Shown: positions 1-6,727, counted from the stretch's first letter. The stretch is DNA of 9,381 bases from TMED27 sp045106175 (GCA_045106175.1 JBGCEF010000059.1:1-9381); one strand, 5' to 3'. Numbers and translations: made by a program. The notes: generated by a model from the letters alone, not told the origin.

Positions 1-8
1 AGACTAAA

Positions 9-99
9 TGGCGGTGCCGGTGGGATTCGAACCCACGTTACGCTATAAACGTAAACACGCTTTCCAAGCGTGCGCCTTAAGCCACTCGGCCACAGCACC
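9..99 (-). tRNA. tRNA-Ser (anticodon GGA), CCA end encoded
   Basis: Read on the minus strand, this folds as a class II tRNA. The acceptor strand GGTGCTG (from 99 down) pairs with CGGCACC with one G-U pair, followed by discriminator G and an encoded CCA (11 to 9). The anticodon stem CACGC/GCGTG encloses loop TTGGAAA, so the anticodon is GGA (63-65), reading UCC and UCU serine codons. A long variable arm with stem TTACG/CGTAA is the class II mark shared by Ser and Leu tRNAs. The T arm is GTGGG-TTCGAAT-CCCAC. The gene is complete. It is divergent from the small membrane protein gene that starts at 209. Confidence 0.97.
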
Positions 100-111
100 A
101 TAATATGCGCG

Positions 112-140
112 ACACTAGCGATCCATCACAAAAAGTGCAA
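112..140 (-). promoter_or_regulatory. Possible sigma-70-type promoter of tRNA-Ser
   Basis: On the minus strand, TTGCAC (140 to 135) is followed after exactly 17 nt by TAGTGT (117 to 112). A start about 7 nt further on would lie near 105, just before the tRNA 5' end at 99. The -10 match is weak, so this rests on position and spacing. Confidence 0.3.
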
Positions 141-208
141 GCCCCTCTTCCCCCAAAACGCTTTCCTTGATAGAGTAATAATAGTTTTTAATATAAAGGC
201 ATTATTTC

Positions 209-643
209 ATGCGTTTTCCTGGTCTTATCATATTTATATTACTGATCCCCGCAATCGGCTTCTTAATCCATGATTGCTACTTGCTGTATGCAAACCACAT
301 TAGCCAAGCATCTTTTATCTCGCTTGATCTCATCATAAACAATTTCAAACTCAGCGCTTTTGGCTTTATCTGGGCAACATACGCCCCTGAAACCTATAAA
401 ACAGTCGCCGCAGGAACAGACCCTGAAACATGGGCAAAAATTGATTCATTTCTGACACTTACCGGTTTTTACACGTCACTTGCTTTTGCAGGGACAATAA
501 TTGCATTTTTAATATTCTTTGCATTCTTTGGCCTTGGCCCTATGGCAAATGACGGCGGCCGCGTTTACGCATCAAAAGAAAAGAAATCACCAAAGATAGG
601 CAAGGGTAAAAACAAAGGGAAAATGAAATTCACGCGCAAGTAA
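209..643 (+). CDS. Small two-helix membrane protein, function unknown
   Basis: The 144-residue protein has two hydrophobic segments, about residues 4-27 and 82-110. The loop between them (about 28-81) is polar and aromatic. The C-terminal tail (about 121-144) is very lysine-rich. By the positive-inside rule both ends should be cytoplasmic and the loop periplasmic. The first helix has no clear signal-peptidase site, so it is more likely an anchor than a cleaved signal. The start is supported by AAAGG at 195-199, 9 nt before the ATG. A possible TTGATA -35 box lies at 167-172 without a convincing -10 box. The gene ends 2 nt from the convergent hydrolase. I recognise no family. The basic tail could touch nucleic acid, phospholipid or a ribosome, but that is only a guess from charge. 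Confidence 0.8.
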   Translation: MRFPGLIIFILLIPAIGFLIHDCYLLYANHISQASFISLDLIINNFKLSAFGFIWATYAPETYKTVAAGTDPETWAKIDSFLTLTGFYTSLAFAGTIIAFLIFFAFFGLGPMANDGGRVYASKEKKSPKIGKGKNKGKMKFTRK

Positions 644-645
644 AG

Positions 646-1434
646 CTAGTCTTCAATCACATTAATAAAATGGCGCGAATCACTCATTCCAATTAATTCT
701 GATTTTAAAATCTCAAGATCCTGATGCCGTGAAAGACTGTGATCACCGTCATCAATATAAATAATATCTAGCGGCCCACCTTTATAATTTGCCTTAATCA
801 TTTCCGGCACTTCACGTGGCACTGTACTGTCTTTTAGGCCATGCAAAAGAGTAATCGGATAAGCATTAGTTTTCACAGCATCTAAAATAAAATGATTTTT
901 ACCATCCTCAAACAAACCAGCCGTAAAAATATAGGGCTCATCACTATATTCATTCGCGACCTCCAAATACCCATTATCTATAATATTTTGCCTCTGGTCG
1001 TCGTTGAGTTCTTCGTCATAAAGGCGCGCAGTAAAATCAGGCGCAGCCGCAATACCGATAAATCCTTTTACAAAACTAGCATTCACTTGCGCAAATAAAA
1101 GCCCAATCCATCCCCCCATAGAAGACCCAACAATAATCACAGGGCCATTTATAATCGCATTGAATATATCGAGCGTATCATTAAACCAAGCGCCAATCGT
1201 CCCATCCTTAAAATCACCGCCCGATTGCCCATGACCAGAATAATCAAACCTCAAATAAGCCTGACCGCGCTCCACACATAAATCTTCTAAAAACGTTGCT
1301 TTCGTTCCATTCATATCCGAACGAAACCCACCACAAAACATCACAGTCGGTAAATTTTCACAGCCATCTTTGGCAGGACTGAAAGAATAAGCCAGTCTTG
1401 GCTTTGTATCACGATCTAAATACTGGATATTCAT
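646..1434 (-). CDS. Alpha/beta hydrolase, ABHD10-like (serine esterase/thioesterase)
   Basis: The 262-residue protein is a single alpha/beta-hydrolase domain without a signal peptide, so probably cytoplasmic. The nucleophile elbow GSSMG spans residues 103-107 with Ser105 as nucleophile. Likely partners are Asp202 (in HGLKDSTVP) and His232 (in DGDHS). The oxyanion-side segment FCGGFRSDMNGTKA (33-46) and the following RFDYSGHGQSGG are typical of the group that includes mitochondrial ABHD10, known as an acyl-protein thioesterase and acyl-glucuronide esterase. The substrate here cannot be read from the sequence; ABHD10-like is a relationship, not a proven activity. A purine run AGAGAG sits 6 nt before the ATG. 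The gene is divergent from the glycosyltransferase operon (60 nt between starts) and converges on the membrane protein gene with a 2-nt gap, so it is probably its own transcription unit. Confidence 0.88.
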   Translation of the reverse strand: MNIQYLDRDTKPRLAYSFSPAKDGCENLPTVMFCGGFRSDMNGTKATFLEDLCVERGQAYLRFDYSGHGQSGGDFKDGTIGAWFNDTLDIFNAIINGPVIIVGSSMGGWIGLLFAQVNASFVKGFIGIAAAPDFTARLYDEELNDDQRQNIIDNGYLEVANEYSDEPYIFTAGLFEDGKNHFILDAVKTNAYPITLLHGLKDSTVPREVPEMIKANYKGGPLDIIYIDDGDHSLSRHQDLEILKSELIGMSDSRHFINVIED

Positions 1435-1455
1435 ACGAAGCTCTCTTTGTTCACC

Positions 1456-1484
1456 TTGCCTTCAACGCATCGGCAATCTATACA
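1456..1484 (+). promoter_or_regulatory. Possible promoter of the glycosyltransferase operon
   Basis: TTGCCT (1456-1461) and TATACA (1479-1484) are 17 nt apart, each matching 4 of 6 sigma-70 consensus bases. Transcription would begin near 1491, leaving a leader of only about 4 nt before the ATG at 1495. This fits the lack of a good ribosome binding site there. Confidence 0.35.
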
Positions 1485-1494
1485 TTAAAGCATC

Positions 1495-2715
1495 ATGAGT
1501 GGATTTCAAACACAACCTGTGATTATGCAGATTATTCCTGAACTAGGCCCCGGCGGGGCAGAGCAAGGGTGTATAGACATTGCAGCCTCGATTGTTGCCT
1601 CTGGTGGGCAGGCAATTATCGTGTCAAATGGCGGCGCTAGGATCCATGAATTAACCCGCATTGGTGCCGTTCACATCAACCTCCCAGTCCATAGTAAAAA
1701 CCCAGTTGTTATGTGGCAAAATATTCGCCGCATCAAAACACTCATCCAACGCTATAACGTCAACATTGTCCACGCCCGCTCCCGCGCGCCCGCATGGAGC
1801 GCTTGGCGCGCCTGTAAAAAAACCAATGCGCGTTTTATGACAACATGTCACGCTCCCTATAACATTAACGGCCAAGCCAAAAAAATCTATAACAGCTCAA
1901 TCTCACACGGCGAACGCGTTATCGCGATCTCAAATTTTGTCGCACAATACCTTCACGATAATTACGGATTAGATGAGCGTACAATCCGCCTCATTCCGCG
2001 CGGTATACCCATGGAAAAATTCCACCCAACTGCCGTCACTGCCGAACGTCTCATCACGTTATCTTCTGAATGGCGCATTCCCGATGGCGCAAATATTATT
2101 ATGCTGCCCGGCCGCTTAACCAGATGGAAAGGCCACCACGTACTGATTGATGCAATGGAGCATTTAAAACATAAAGATCTCTTTGCCGTGATCATCGGCT
2201 CTGACCAAGGACGTAAAGAATACAGCACAGAACTCAACGAAACGATCCAAGCCAAAAAATTAGGCAGCAAAATCCGTATTGTTGATCATTGCAATGACAT
2301 GCCTGCGGCCTACATGCTCTCAACTGTCGTCGTCTGTCCATCAACAGACCCCGAAGGATTTGGCCGTATCCCCGTCGAAGCTCAAGCCATGGGAAGACCT
2401 ATCGTCGCAAGCGATCACGGCGGCGCACAAGAAACAATCCTGCGCGGTCAAACAGGCTGGCTAGTTGAACCTGATAACGCAGAAGATTTAGCAAAATCAA
2501 TAGAAGAAGCTCTATCGCTAAACGCAACACAACGCTCAATGCTTGCAACGCATGCTATGAACCACGTTGCGCAAAACTTCACAAAAGACTTAATGGCTCA
2601 ACGCACTATGGAAGTTTATGCAGAATTAATGCAATCTTCGTTTTCATTTAACAATCAAAACCAACCATTCCACGCCAACACGACACCGCAAGCTAAGGCA
2701 AAAGCGATCAGCTAA
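1495..2715 (+). CDS. Glycosyltransferase family 4 (GT-B fold)
   Basis: The 406-residue protein is a retaining GT-B glycosyltransferase expected to move a sugar from a nucleotide donor to a glycan or lipid acceptor at the cytoplasmic face of the inner membrane. The N-terminal Rossmann half carries the glycine-rich loop GPGGAE (18-23). The C-terminal half has the donor-binding segment PGRLTRWKGHH (205-215) and the GT4 E-x7-E signature, Glu287 and Glu295 in DPEGFGRIPVEA. The core ends near residue 380; the last 26 residues are a Gln/Asn-rich tail that looks disordered. The ATG at 1495 has only a weak AAAG upstream; Met11 is a possible later start. Tandem stops (TAA TAA, 2713-2718) precede the GT9 gene 5 nt downstream, so the two are almost certainly co-transcribed. 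LPS core or exopolysaccharide synthesis is likely; sugar and acceptor are unknown. Confidence 0.92.
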   Translation: MSGFQTQPVIMQIIPELGPGGAEQGCIDIAASIVASGGQAIIVSNGGARIHELTRIGAVHINLPVHSKNPVVMWQNIRRIKTLIQRYNVNIVHARSRAPAWSAWRACKKTNARFMTTCHAPYNINGQAKKIYNSSISHGERVIAISNFVAQYLHDNYGLDERTIRLIPRGIPMEKFHPTAVTAERLITLSSEWRIPDGANIIMLPGRLTRWKGHHVLIDAMEHLKHKDLFAVIIGSDQGRKEYSTELNETIQAKKLGSKIRIVDHCNDMPAAYMLSTVVVCPSTDPEGFGRIPVEAQAMGRPIVASDHGGAQETILRGQTGWLVEPDNAEDLAKSIEEALSLNATQRSMLATHAMNHVAQNFTKDLMAQRTMEVYAELMQSSFSFNNQNQPFHANTTPQAKAKAIS

Positions 2716-2720
2716 TAAAG

Positions 2721-3704
2721 ATGACAGAAACACTCAAAAGTACGCAAAGAGGCGCACAAGAAAAAATCCTTGTGATCAAACTTGGCGCATTAGGTGATTT
2801 CATCCAAGCGCTTGGCCCCATGGCCGCCATTCGAAAACACCACCCAAAAGCTCACATTACAATTTTAACAACACAGCCTTTTGAAAATTTCGCCAATGAT
2901 TGCGGCTATTTCAACGAAGTATGGTTCGATGATCGTCCAAAAGCATTGGACATCACAAATTGGGTCAAATTAAGAAAACGTCTTAACGAAGCAAAATTCG
3001 AATGGGTTTATGATTTACAAAATAATGACCGCACCGGATTTTACTTCAAACTATTAAACCCAAAACCAAAATGGAGCGGCATCGCAAAAGGCGCATCGCA
3101 TAGAAACAAATCACCAGATCGATCAATCGGCCACGCCTTTGACGGGCATATACAAACACTCGCTATAGCTGGTATCCAAAATATTGAACCAGACCCACTA
3201 AAATGGATGGTTGAGGATATAAAACATTTTGGTCTGAAAAAACCGTTCGTAATGCTTGTGCCGGGATGCGCGCCCGATCGCCTGGAAAAACGATGGCCTC
3301 CTGAAAAATACGCACGATTAGCCAACATGTTAACAAAAAGCGGTTTTCAACCCGTCATCATTGGAACAGACGCCGAAGCAGATGCCACAAAAATAATCGC
3401 ACAATCGTGTCCCGAAGCAATCGATCTGACTGGCCAGACATCACTAAAACACATCGCAACATTAGCACGTAACACCGCTGGTGCGATTGGTAATGATACT
3501 GGCCCCATGCACCTAATCGGTTCAACTGGTGCCCCATGCCTTGTGCTATTTTCAAGACATAGCAACCCAATAAAGCACGCACCAAAAGGCAAAGCCATTT
3601 CTGTCATACAAGAAAACAATTTGGAAAATTTAAAATCAGAAGAGGTTTTAAATGCTTTTAAGCCAAAAGAAAAACCGTCAGACGATATAAAAAATCTACA
3701 CTAA
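2721..3704 (+). CDS. Glycosyltransferase family 9 (heptosyltransferase-like)
   Basis: The 327-residue protein belongs to the ADP-heptose:LPS heptosyltransferase-like family (GT9, GT-B fold, inverting). The N-terminal loop KLGALGDFIQALGP (20-33) contains Asp26 at the place of the general base of WaaC-type enzymes. The donor-side half has LVPGCAP (179-185), EKRWPPEKYA (189-198) with the Lys-Arg pair that contacts the donor phosphates in relatives, and the family signature NDTGPMH (258-264). The C-terminal tail after about 310 is charged and poorly conserved-looking. It starts 5 nt after the GT4 gene, with no clear Shine-Dalgarno sequence, which suggests translational coupling. True heptose transfer is uncertain, because many alphaproteobacterial GT9 proteins of this type have unproven donors and no heptose-synthesis gene is in view. 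It converges on the ArsR gene with 7 nt between stops. Confidence 0.9.
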   Translation: MTETLKSTQRGAQEKILVIKLGALGDFIQALGPMAAIRKHHPKAHITILTTQPFENFANDCGYFNEVWFDDRPKALDITNWVKLRKRLNEAKFEWVYDLQNNDRTGFYFKLLNPKPKWSGIAKGASHRNKSPDRSIGHAFDGHIQTLAIAGIQNIEPDPLKWMVEDIKHFGLKKPFVMLVPGCAPDRLEKRWPPEKYARLANMLTKSGFQPVIIGTDAEADATKIIAQSCPEAIDLTGQTSLKHIATLARNTAGAIGNDTGPMHLIGSTGAPCLVLFSRHSNPIKHAPKGKAISVIQENNLENLKSEEVLNAFKPKEKPSDDIKNLH

Positions 3705-3711
3705 ACAGTGG

Positions 3712-4017
3712 CTAATCCTCGTCTGGACAAGAAAGAATATCACAAAGAGACACTAATAATTTCTCTGCCAGTTCATTATCAAGGGAATAATAGATAGTCT
3801 GCGCTTCGCGTCTTGTCTTAACAATATTATCACGACGTAATCTTGCAAGGTGCTGCGATAATGCAGACTGGCTAAGACCTATAATTTTCTCTAATTCACC
3901 AACTGCCTTTTCACCATTTTGCAGAACGCACGCAATATGCAGCCTCTTTTGGTTTGAAAGAGCCTTCAAAAGCACCGATGCGGCATATGAATGATTTTCA
4001 ATAAAATTTTTGTTCAT
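3712..4017 (-). CDS. ArsR-family repressor of the BigR/SqrR type
   Basis: The protein has 101 residues from the ATG at 4017; an in-frame TTG at 4047 would add 10. It is a single winged-helix domain: dimer helix about 10-22, recognition helix GLSQSALSQHLARLR (47-61), and the wing with TRREAQTIYYSL (68-79). The sequence resembles BigR, YgaV and SqrR, which repress sulfide-detoxification genes until two cysteines form a disulfide or tetrasulfide. Cys30 sits in the expected second helix, and Cys97 (or Cys92) in the last helix, about the right distance away. There is no ArsR-type CxC metal site in the recognition helix. A strong AAGGGGAGA lies 13-14 nt before ATG 4017, rather far, so the exact start is uncertain. 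No sulfide gene is adjacent; it may control itself and genes elsewhere. It is divergent from gmk. Confidence 0.87.
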   Translation of the reverse strand: MNKNFIENHSYAASVLLKALSNQKRLHIACVLQNGEKAVGELEKIIGLSQSALSQHLARLRRDNIVKTRREAQTIYYSLDNELAEKLLVSLCDILSCPDED

Positions 4018-4049
4018 TATGCGTGTAATGTCTCCCCTTAGACACAAAC

Positions 4050-4062
4050 CTCATTATTGAAC
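4050..4062. promoter_or_regulatory. Imperfect palindrome at the presumed arsR promoter
   Basis: CTCATTATTGAAC is an imperfect inverted repeat (TCA...TGA with TTGAAC side). On the minus strand it overlaps AATAAT, a plausible -10 element about 33 nt before the repressor start. It shares GTTCAAT, in reverse orientation, with the palindrome at 4154-4164. A repressor bound here would block its own promoter. The assignment is an inference from position. Confidence 0.25.
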
Positions 4063-4095
4063 GCGATATACAAAAACAATCTTTTAAGCAAAATA

Positions 4096-4130
4096 TGTAT
4101 TAAAATTACAATTTAGCAACTATTAATACA
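4096..4130. repeat. Perfect 8-bp inverted repeat between arsR and gmk
   Basis: TGTATTAA (4096-4103) and TTAATACA (4123-4130) are exact reverse complements separated by 19 nt. The arms are AT-rich and no T run follows, so a transcription terminator is unlikely. Half-site spacing of 27 bp between arm centres is about two and a half helical turns. It lies in the divergent control region and may be a regulator binding site, or chance in AT-rich DNA. Confidence 0.4.
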
Positions 4131-4153
4131 ACATCATTTGGCAAATAATGCAA

Positions 4154-4164
4154 GTTCAATGAAC
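4154..4164. promoter_or_regulatory. Palindrome GTTCA-A-TGAAC, candidate operator
   Basis: GTTCAATGAAC is a perfect 5-bp inverted repeat around a single central base, in the non-coding region between the ArsR-type repressor and gmk. It is the most operator-like element in the window. ArsR proteins bind short palindromes in this sort of place, but the match to a specific BigR/SqrR site is not demonstrated. Confidence 0.35.
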
Positions 4165-4220
4165 CTAAGGCTGCAGTGTTATTAATAAAATCATTCGTCG
4201 GTTGTACCTGTTAAAAAGAC

Positions 4221-4249
4221 TTTACCAATGAAAACTGCATCGCTAATTT
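4221..4249 (+). promoter_or_regulatory. Possible promoter of gmk
   Basis: TTTACC (4221-4226) and TAATTT (4244-4249) are 17 nt apart, with an overlapping TAAAAT at 4249-4254. Transcription would begin about 20 nt before the GTG start, leaving room for the ribosome binding site. The boxes match consensus only in part. Confidence 0.3.
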
Positions 4250-4263
4250 AAAATCATAAATTT

Positions 4264-4267
4264 GGAG
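4264..4267 (+). promoter_or_regulatory. Ribosome binding site that fixes the GTG start of gmk
   Basis: GGAG lies 8 nt before GTG 4276. The first in-frame ATG, at 4303, has no such site in front of it and would remove the residues leading into the first strand. Confidence 0.7.
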
Positions 4268-4275
4268 CATCTAAA

Positions 4276-4917
4276 GTGTCAGAATTAAAACGCCGCGGTC
4301 TTATGTATGTGTTGTCTTCGCCTTCCGGCGCTGGGAAGACAACCATAACACGTCAACTTCTAAAAAATAACAACGACGTTACCATTTCTATATCTGCAAC
4401 AACACGACAACGACGTGCAGGTGAAGTAGACGGAAAAGACTATTTCTTCGTCAACACAGATGACTTTAGAACAATGGTGGAAAATGGCGAAATGCTAGAA
4501 CATGCAAAAGTTTTCGACAATTACTATGGCACACCTAGAGGCCCTGTTGAACAAGCCCTACAAGATGGAAAAGATGTGATCTTTGATATTGACTGGCAAG
4601 GCACACAAAAATTAGCAGAAATCGCACGTGATGACCTAGTCACTGTTTTTATTCTTCCCCCATCGCGCAACGAATTAGAAAAACGCTTAATAAGCCGCGC
4701 AGAAAATACATTAGAAAGCCAAGAACAAATCAAAGGACGCATGTCAAAAGCATCTGATGAAATGTCACACTATCTTGAATATGATTATGTTGTCATCAAC
4801 AACGATATAGATGAAGCCATCCAAAAAGCCCAACTCATACTTGAGGGTGAACGACTGAAACGACGCCGCACAGTCGGATTATCTGACTTTGTCCGCGGCT
4901 TAAAAGACGGGCTTTAA
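4276..4917 (+). CDS. gmk: Guanylate kinase (GMP kinase)
   Basis: The 213-residue enzyme makes GDP from GMP and ATP in the cytoplasm, feeding GTP, dGTP and (p)ppGpp pools. The P-loop SSPSGAGKTT spans residues 14-23 with Lys21. The GMP-binding part has SATTRQRRAGE (40-50) with Arg44 and Arg47, followed by DYFFV (55-59), GEMLEHA (71-77) and YYGTP (83-87). DIDWQG (104-109) is the conserved strand next to the active site, and the lid region contains the SRAENT segment (140-145). The length is normal. It starts with GTG, 8 nt after GGAG. In rhizobia gmk usually follows yicC; here it stands alone behind its own promoter and divergent from an ArsR gene. Its stop overlaps that of rsmA by 4 nt on the other strand, so the two transcripts must run into each other. 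Confidence 0.97.
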   Translation: MSELKRRGLMYVLSSPSGAGKTTITRQLLKNNNDVTISISATTRQRRAGEVDGKDYFFVNTDDFRTMVENGEMLEHAKVFDNYYGTPRGPVEQALQDGKDVIFDIDWQGTQKLAEIARDDLVTVFILPPSRNELEKRLISRAENTLESQEQIKGRMSKASDEMSHYLEYDYVVINNDIDEAIQKAQLILEGERLKRRRTVGLSDFVRGLKDGL

Positions 4918-5762
4918 TCGATCAACGCTTTCGCTAATCGAATATAAGACTCAACAGGCAAATTCTCTGCTCGTAACGTCTCATCAATCTCACAAGCACG
5001 CATTTCATCTGCATAGGCCTTCAAAGAAGAGCGTAACATCTTTCGCCGCTGACCAAAGGCCGAGCCCGTCACCGCTTCAACCGCAGCAAATGAAGGCGCA
5101 TCTTTATCAAACGCTCTTGGTATAAGCTGAACCACACTTGATGTCACTTTCGGCGCTGGCGTAAAAGCAGACGGCGGTAAATCAAACAACTTTTTAGTAT
5201 CGCACAACCAATTACTGATAACCGATAAACGCCCATACGCCTTATCACCAACATGCGCGCAAATACGTTGAGCCACCTCTTTTTGAAACATTAAAATCAT
5301 CGCATCATAATGATCAGAAGACTCTCTAATTTGTTTTAACCATCCAATCAACAAAGGCGTCGCAATATTATAAGGAAGATTAGCAACAATAACCCTCGGG
5401 GCGGAAACATGCTGTATCAAATCAATTTCTAAAGCATCTGCCTCAACCACATCGATACGCTGCTCAAAATATTGATTCAAATCATGAATAACCGCAACCG
5501 CACGCGGATCAAATTCAATCGCCGTAAGTGATACAACATCCTTTTTTAATAAAGACCGTGTTAAACCGCCTGGCCCCGGCCCAATCTCAATAACATGTTT
5601 GTCGGATAAACCCGTCTCAGTATGCCCACATGCTATCGCTGCATGCCTAGCAATCTTATCGGTAATATTGGAATCAAGCAGAAAATTTTGACCAAACTTT
5701 TTATCCGCAATCAAACCATGTTCACGAATAACATCTCTTAATGGCGGTAAAGGATCAGCCAT
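4914..5762 (-). CDS. rsmA: 16S rRNA dimethyladenosine transferase (KsgA/RsmA)
   Basis: The 282-residue enzyme uses S-adenosylmethionine to dimethylate two adjacent adenines in the 3' terminal helix of 16S rRNA (A1518 and A1519 in E. coli), a late 30S assembly step. Key parts: KKFGQNFLLD (21-30), SAM motif I EIGPGPGGLT (59-68), acidic Glu83 and Asp109 that contact SAM in relatives, the catalytic NLPY tetrad (128-131), and FQKEVAQRI (159-167). The C-terminal helical domain has AFTPAPKVTSSVV (199-211) and FGQRRKMLRSSL (236-247). The length is usual. It starts 3 nt after the surA stop with no good ribosome site, so coupling to surA translation is likely. pdxA, which often sits between these two genes, is absent here. 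Confidence 0.97.
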   Translation of the reverse strand: MADPLPPLRDVIREHGLIADKKFGQNFLLDSNITDKIARHAAIACGHTETGLSDKHVIEIGPGPGGLTRSLLKKDVVSLTAIEFDPRAVAVIHDLNQYFEQRIDVVEADALEIDLIQHVSAPRVIVANLPYNIATPLLIGWLKQIRESSDHYDAMILMFQKEVAQRICAHVGDKAYGRLSVISNWLCDTKKLFDLPPSAFTPAPKVTSSVVQLIPRAFDKDAPSFAAVEAVTGSAFGQRRKMLRSSLKAYADEMRACEIDETLRAENLPVESYIRLAKALID

Positions 5763-5765
5763 AAA

Positions 5766-6722
5766 CTATCGCGCAATAAGACGATCTTCGATAAAGGCTG
5801 ATGATTTTAAATCAAGCAACAAACGTGCCTGCAAACGATCAAGCCTTTCCATACCTAAAGACGAACCAACGGCGTTGCGCTCTGGCATTGTTTCTTCTGC
5901 AATTTGGCGTTTTTCACGCAATAATAAGATATGATACCCACCTAAAGAACGAATAGGACTACTCACCTGTTTAGGCTCTAAACCAATAAGGACCTCATCA
6001 ATCTCTCGCGGTAATTGCCCTGCTTGTACCCAACCAAGGTCTCCACCCTGCGGTGCACCGGGCGCTTTTGAAAATTGCTGCGCAATACGAAAGAACGGAA
6101 CTTTCCCCGCTTGCATATCTGTTGCCAAATTTCTGGCTAAATCACGCACCTGCGCTTCTTGTCCCTGCTCTTCAACGGGTAAATAAATCTCGGATGCTAG
6201 ATATTCAAAACCACCAATATTATTTTCTAACCGGTCTAAAACCGTATCAATATCACTTTCGGTCACATTAACTTGCGACCTTAAACTTTTTGAAACAACT
6301 TTGGACCAAACAATTTGCGCACGGATTTGTCGATACATGGTTTCAATATTAATACCACTACGGGCAAGGCCCTCTCGAAACTCTTCCGGCTTTAAACCAT
6401 TCTGTTCAGCAATCGCCGAAAAACCGTTATTCACCTCGGATTGTGTAACCTCAACTTCATTACGCAAGCCTTCTTGAAACTTAAGCTGTTCTTCAACTAA
6501 TGCGCTGACAATTTGCGGCATTAAACGTTGACGCGTTTTCGGCCCATCAGGAATACCAGATGACACCAAAATAAGACGATAACGATCATTTAAATCAGAA
6601 AACGTAATCGCATCTTCATTCACAACAACCGCGATACCTACCTCGGCCGCACGTGACAAAGACGTACCAACGATAAGAACCATCAAAACAAAGATAGGAA
6701 GTATTAAACGCATAAATAACAT
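5766..6722 (-). CDS. surA: SurA-like periplasmic chaperone / peptidyl-prolyl isomerase
   Basis: The 318-residue protein begins with a signal peptide (hydrophobic 5-20, likely cut near SRAA, residue 26), so it acts in the periplasm. Residues about 27-165 form the SurA N-terminal chaperone region. One parvulin (PPIC) domain follows, about 172-272, with PQGGDLGWVQAGQLP (224-238) and SLGGYHILLLREKR (259-272). E. coli SurA has two parvulin domains and about 430 residues; alphaproteobacterial versions with one are common. The role is folding outer-membrane proteins such as LptD. The first ATG (6722) is chosen because AGGA (6728-6731) lies 5 nt in front of it; ATG 6713 would be 14 nt away. The gene lies 50 nt after the NDUFA9-like gene and 3 nt before rsmA. 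Confidence 0.9.
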   Translation of the reverse strand: MLFMRLILPIFVLMVLIVGTSLSRAAEVGIAVVVNEDAITFSDLNDRYRLILVSSGIPDGPKTRQRLMPQIVSALVEEQLKFQEGLRNEVEVTQSEVNNGFSAIAEQNGLKPEEFREGLARSGINIETMYRQIRAQIVWSKVVSKSLRSQVNVTESDIDTVLDRLENNIGGFEYLASEIYLPVEEQGQEAQVRDLARNLATDMQAGKVPFFRIAQQFSKAPGAPQGGDLGWVQAGQLPREIDEVLIGLEPKQVSSPIRSLGGYHILLLREKRQIAEETMPERNAVGSSLGMERLDRLQARLLLDLKSSAFIEDRLIAR

Positions 6723-6727
6723 ATAAG

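Noticed and set aside
9..99. tRNA-Ser gene as an integration site of a mobile element
   Set aside because: The 3' end of the tRNA faces the left edge, so any element there would be outside the window; no integrase or repeated tRNA fragment is seen inside.
70..273. Open frame on the plus strand starting inside the tRNA
   Set aside because: It begins within the tRNA-Ser gene, overlaps the well-supported membrane protein gene in another frame, and its product has no recognisable domain.
1962..2270. Open frame on the minus strand inside the GT4 gene
   Set aside because: It is fully inside a gene with clear GT4 motifs; the peptide shows no domain and is a mirror of the coding strand.
3041..3619. 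Several minus-strand open frames inside the GT9 gene
   Set aside because: They overlap each other and the GT9 coding region with its NDTGPMH signature, and lack ribosome sites or recognisable domains.
3699..3710. Small hairpin CACT-AAAC-AGTG at the GT9/arsR junction
   Set aside because: Only four base pairs and no T run on either strand, so it does not qualify as an intrinsic terminator.
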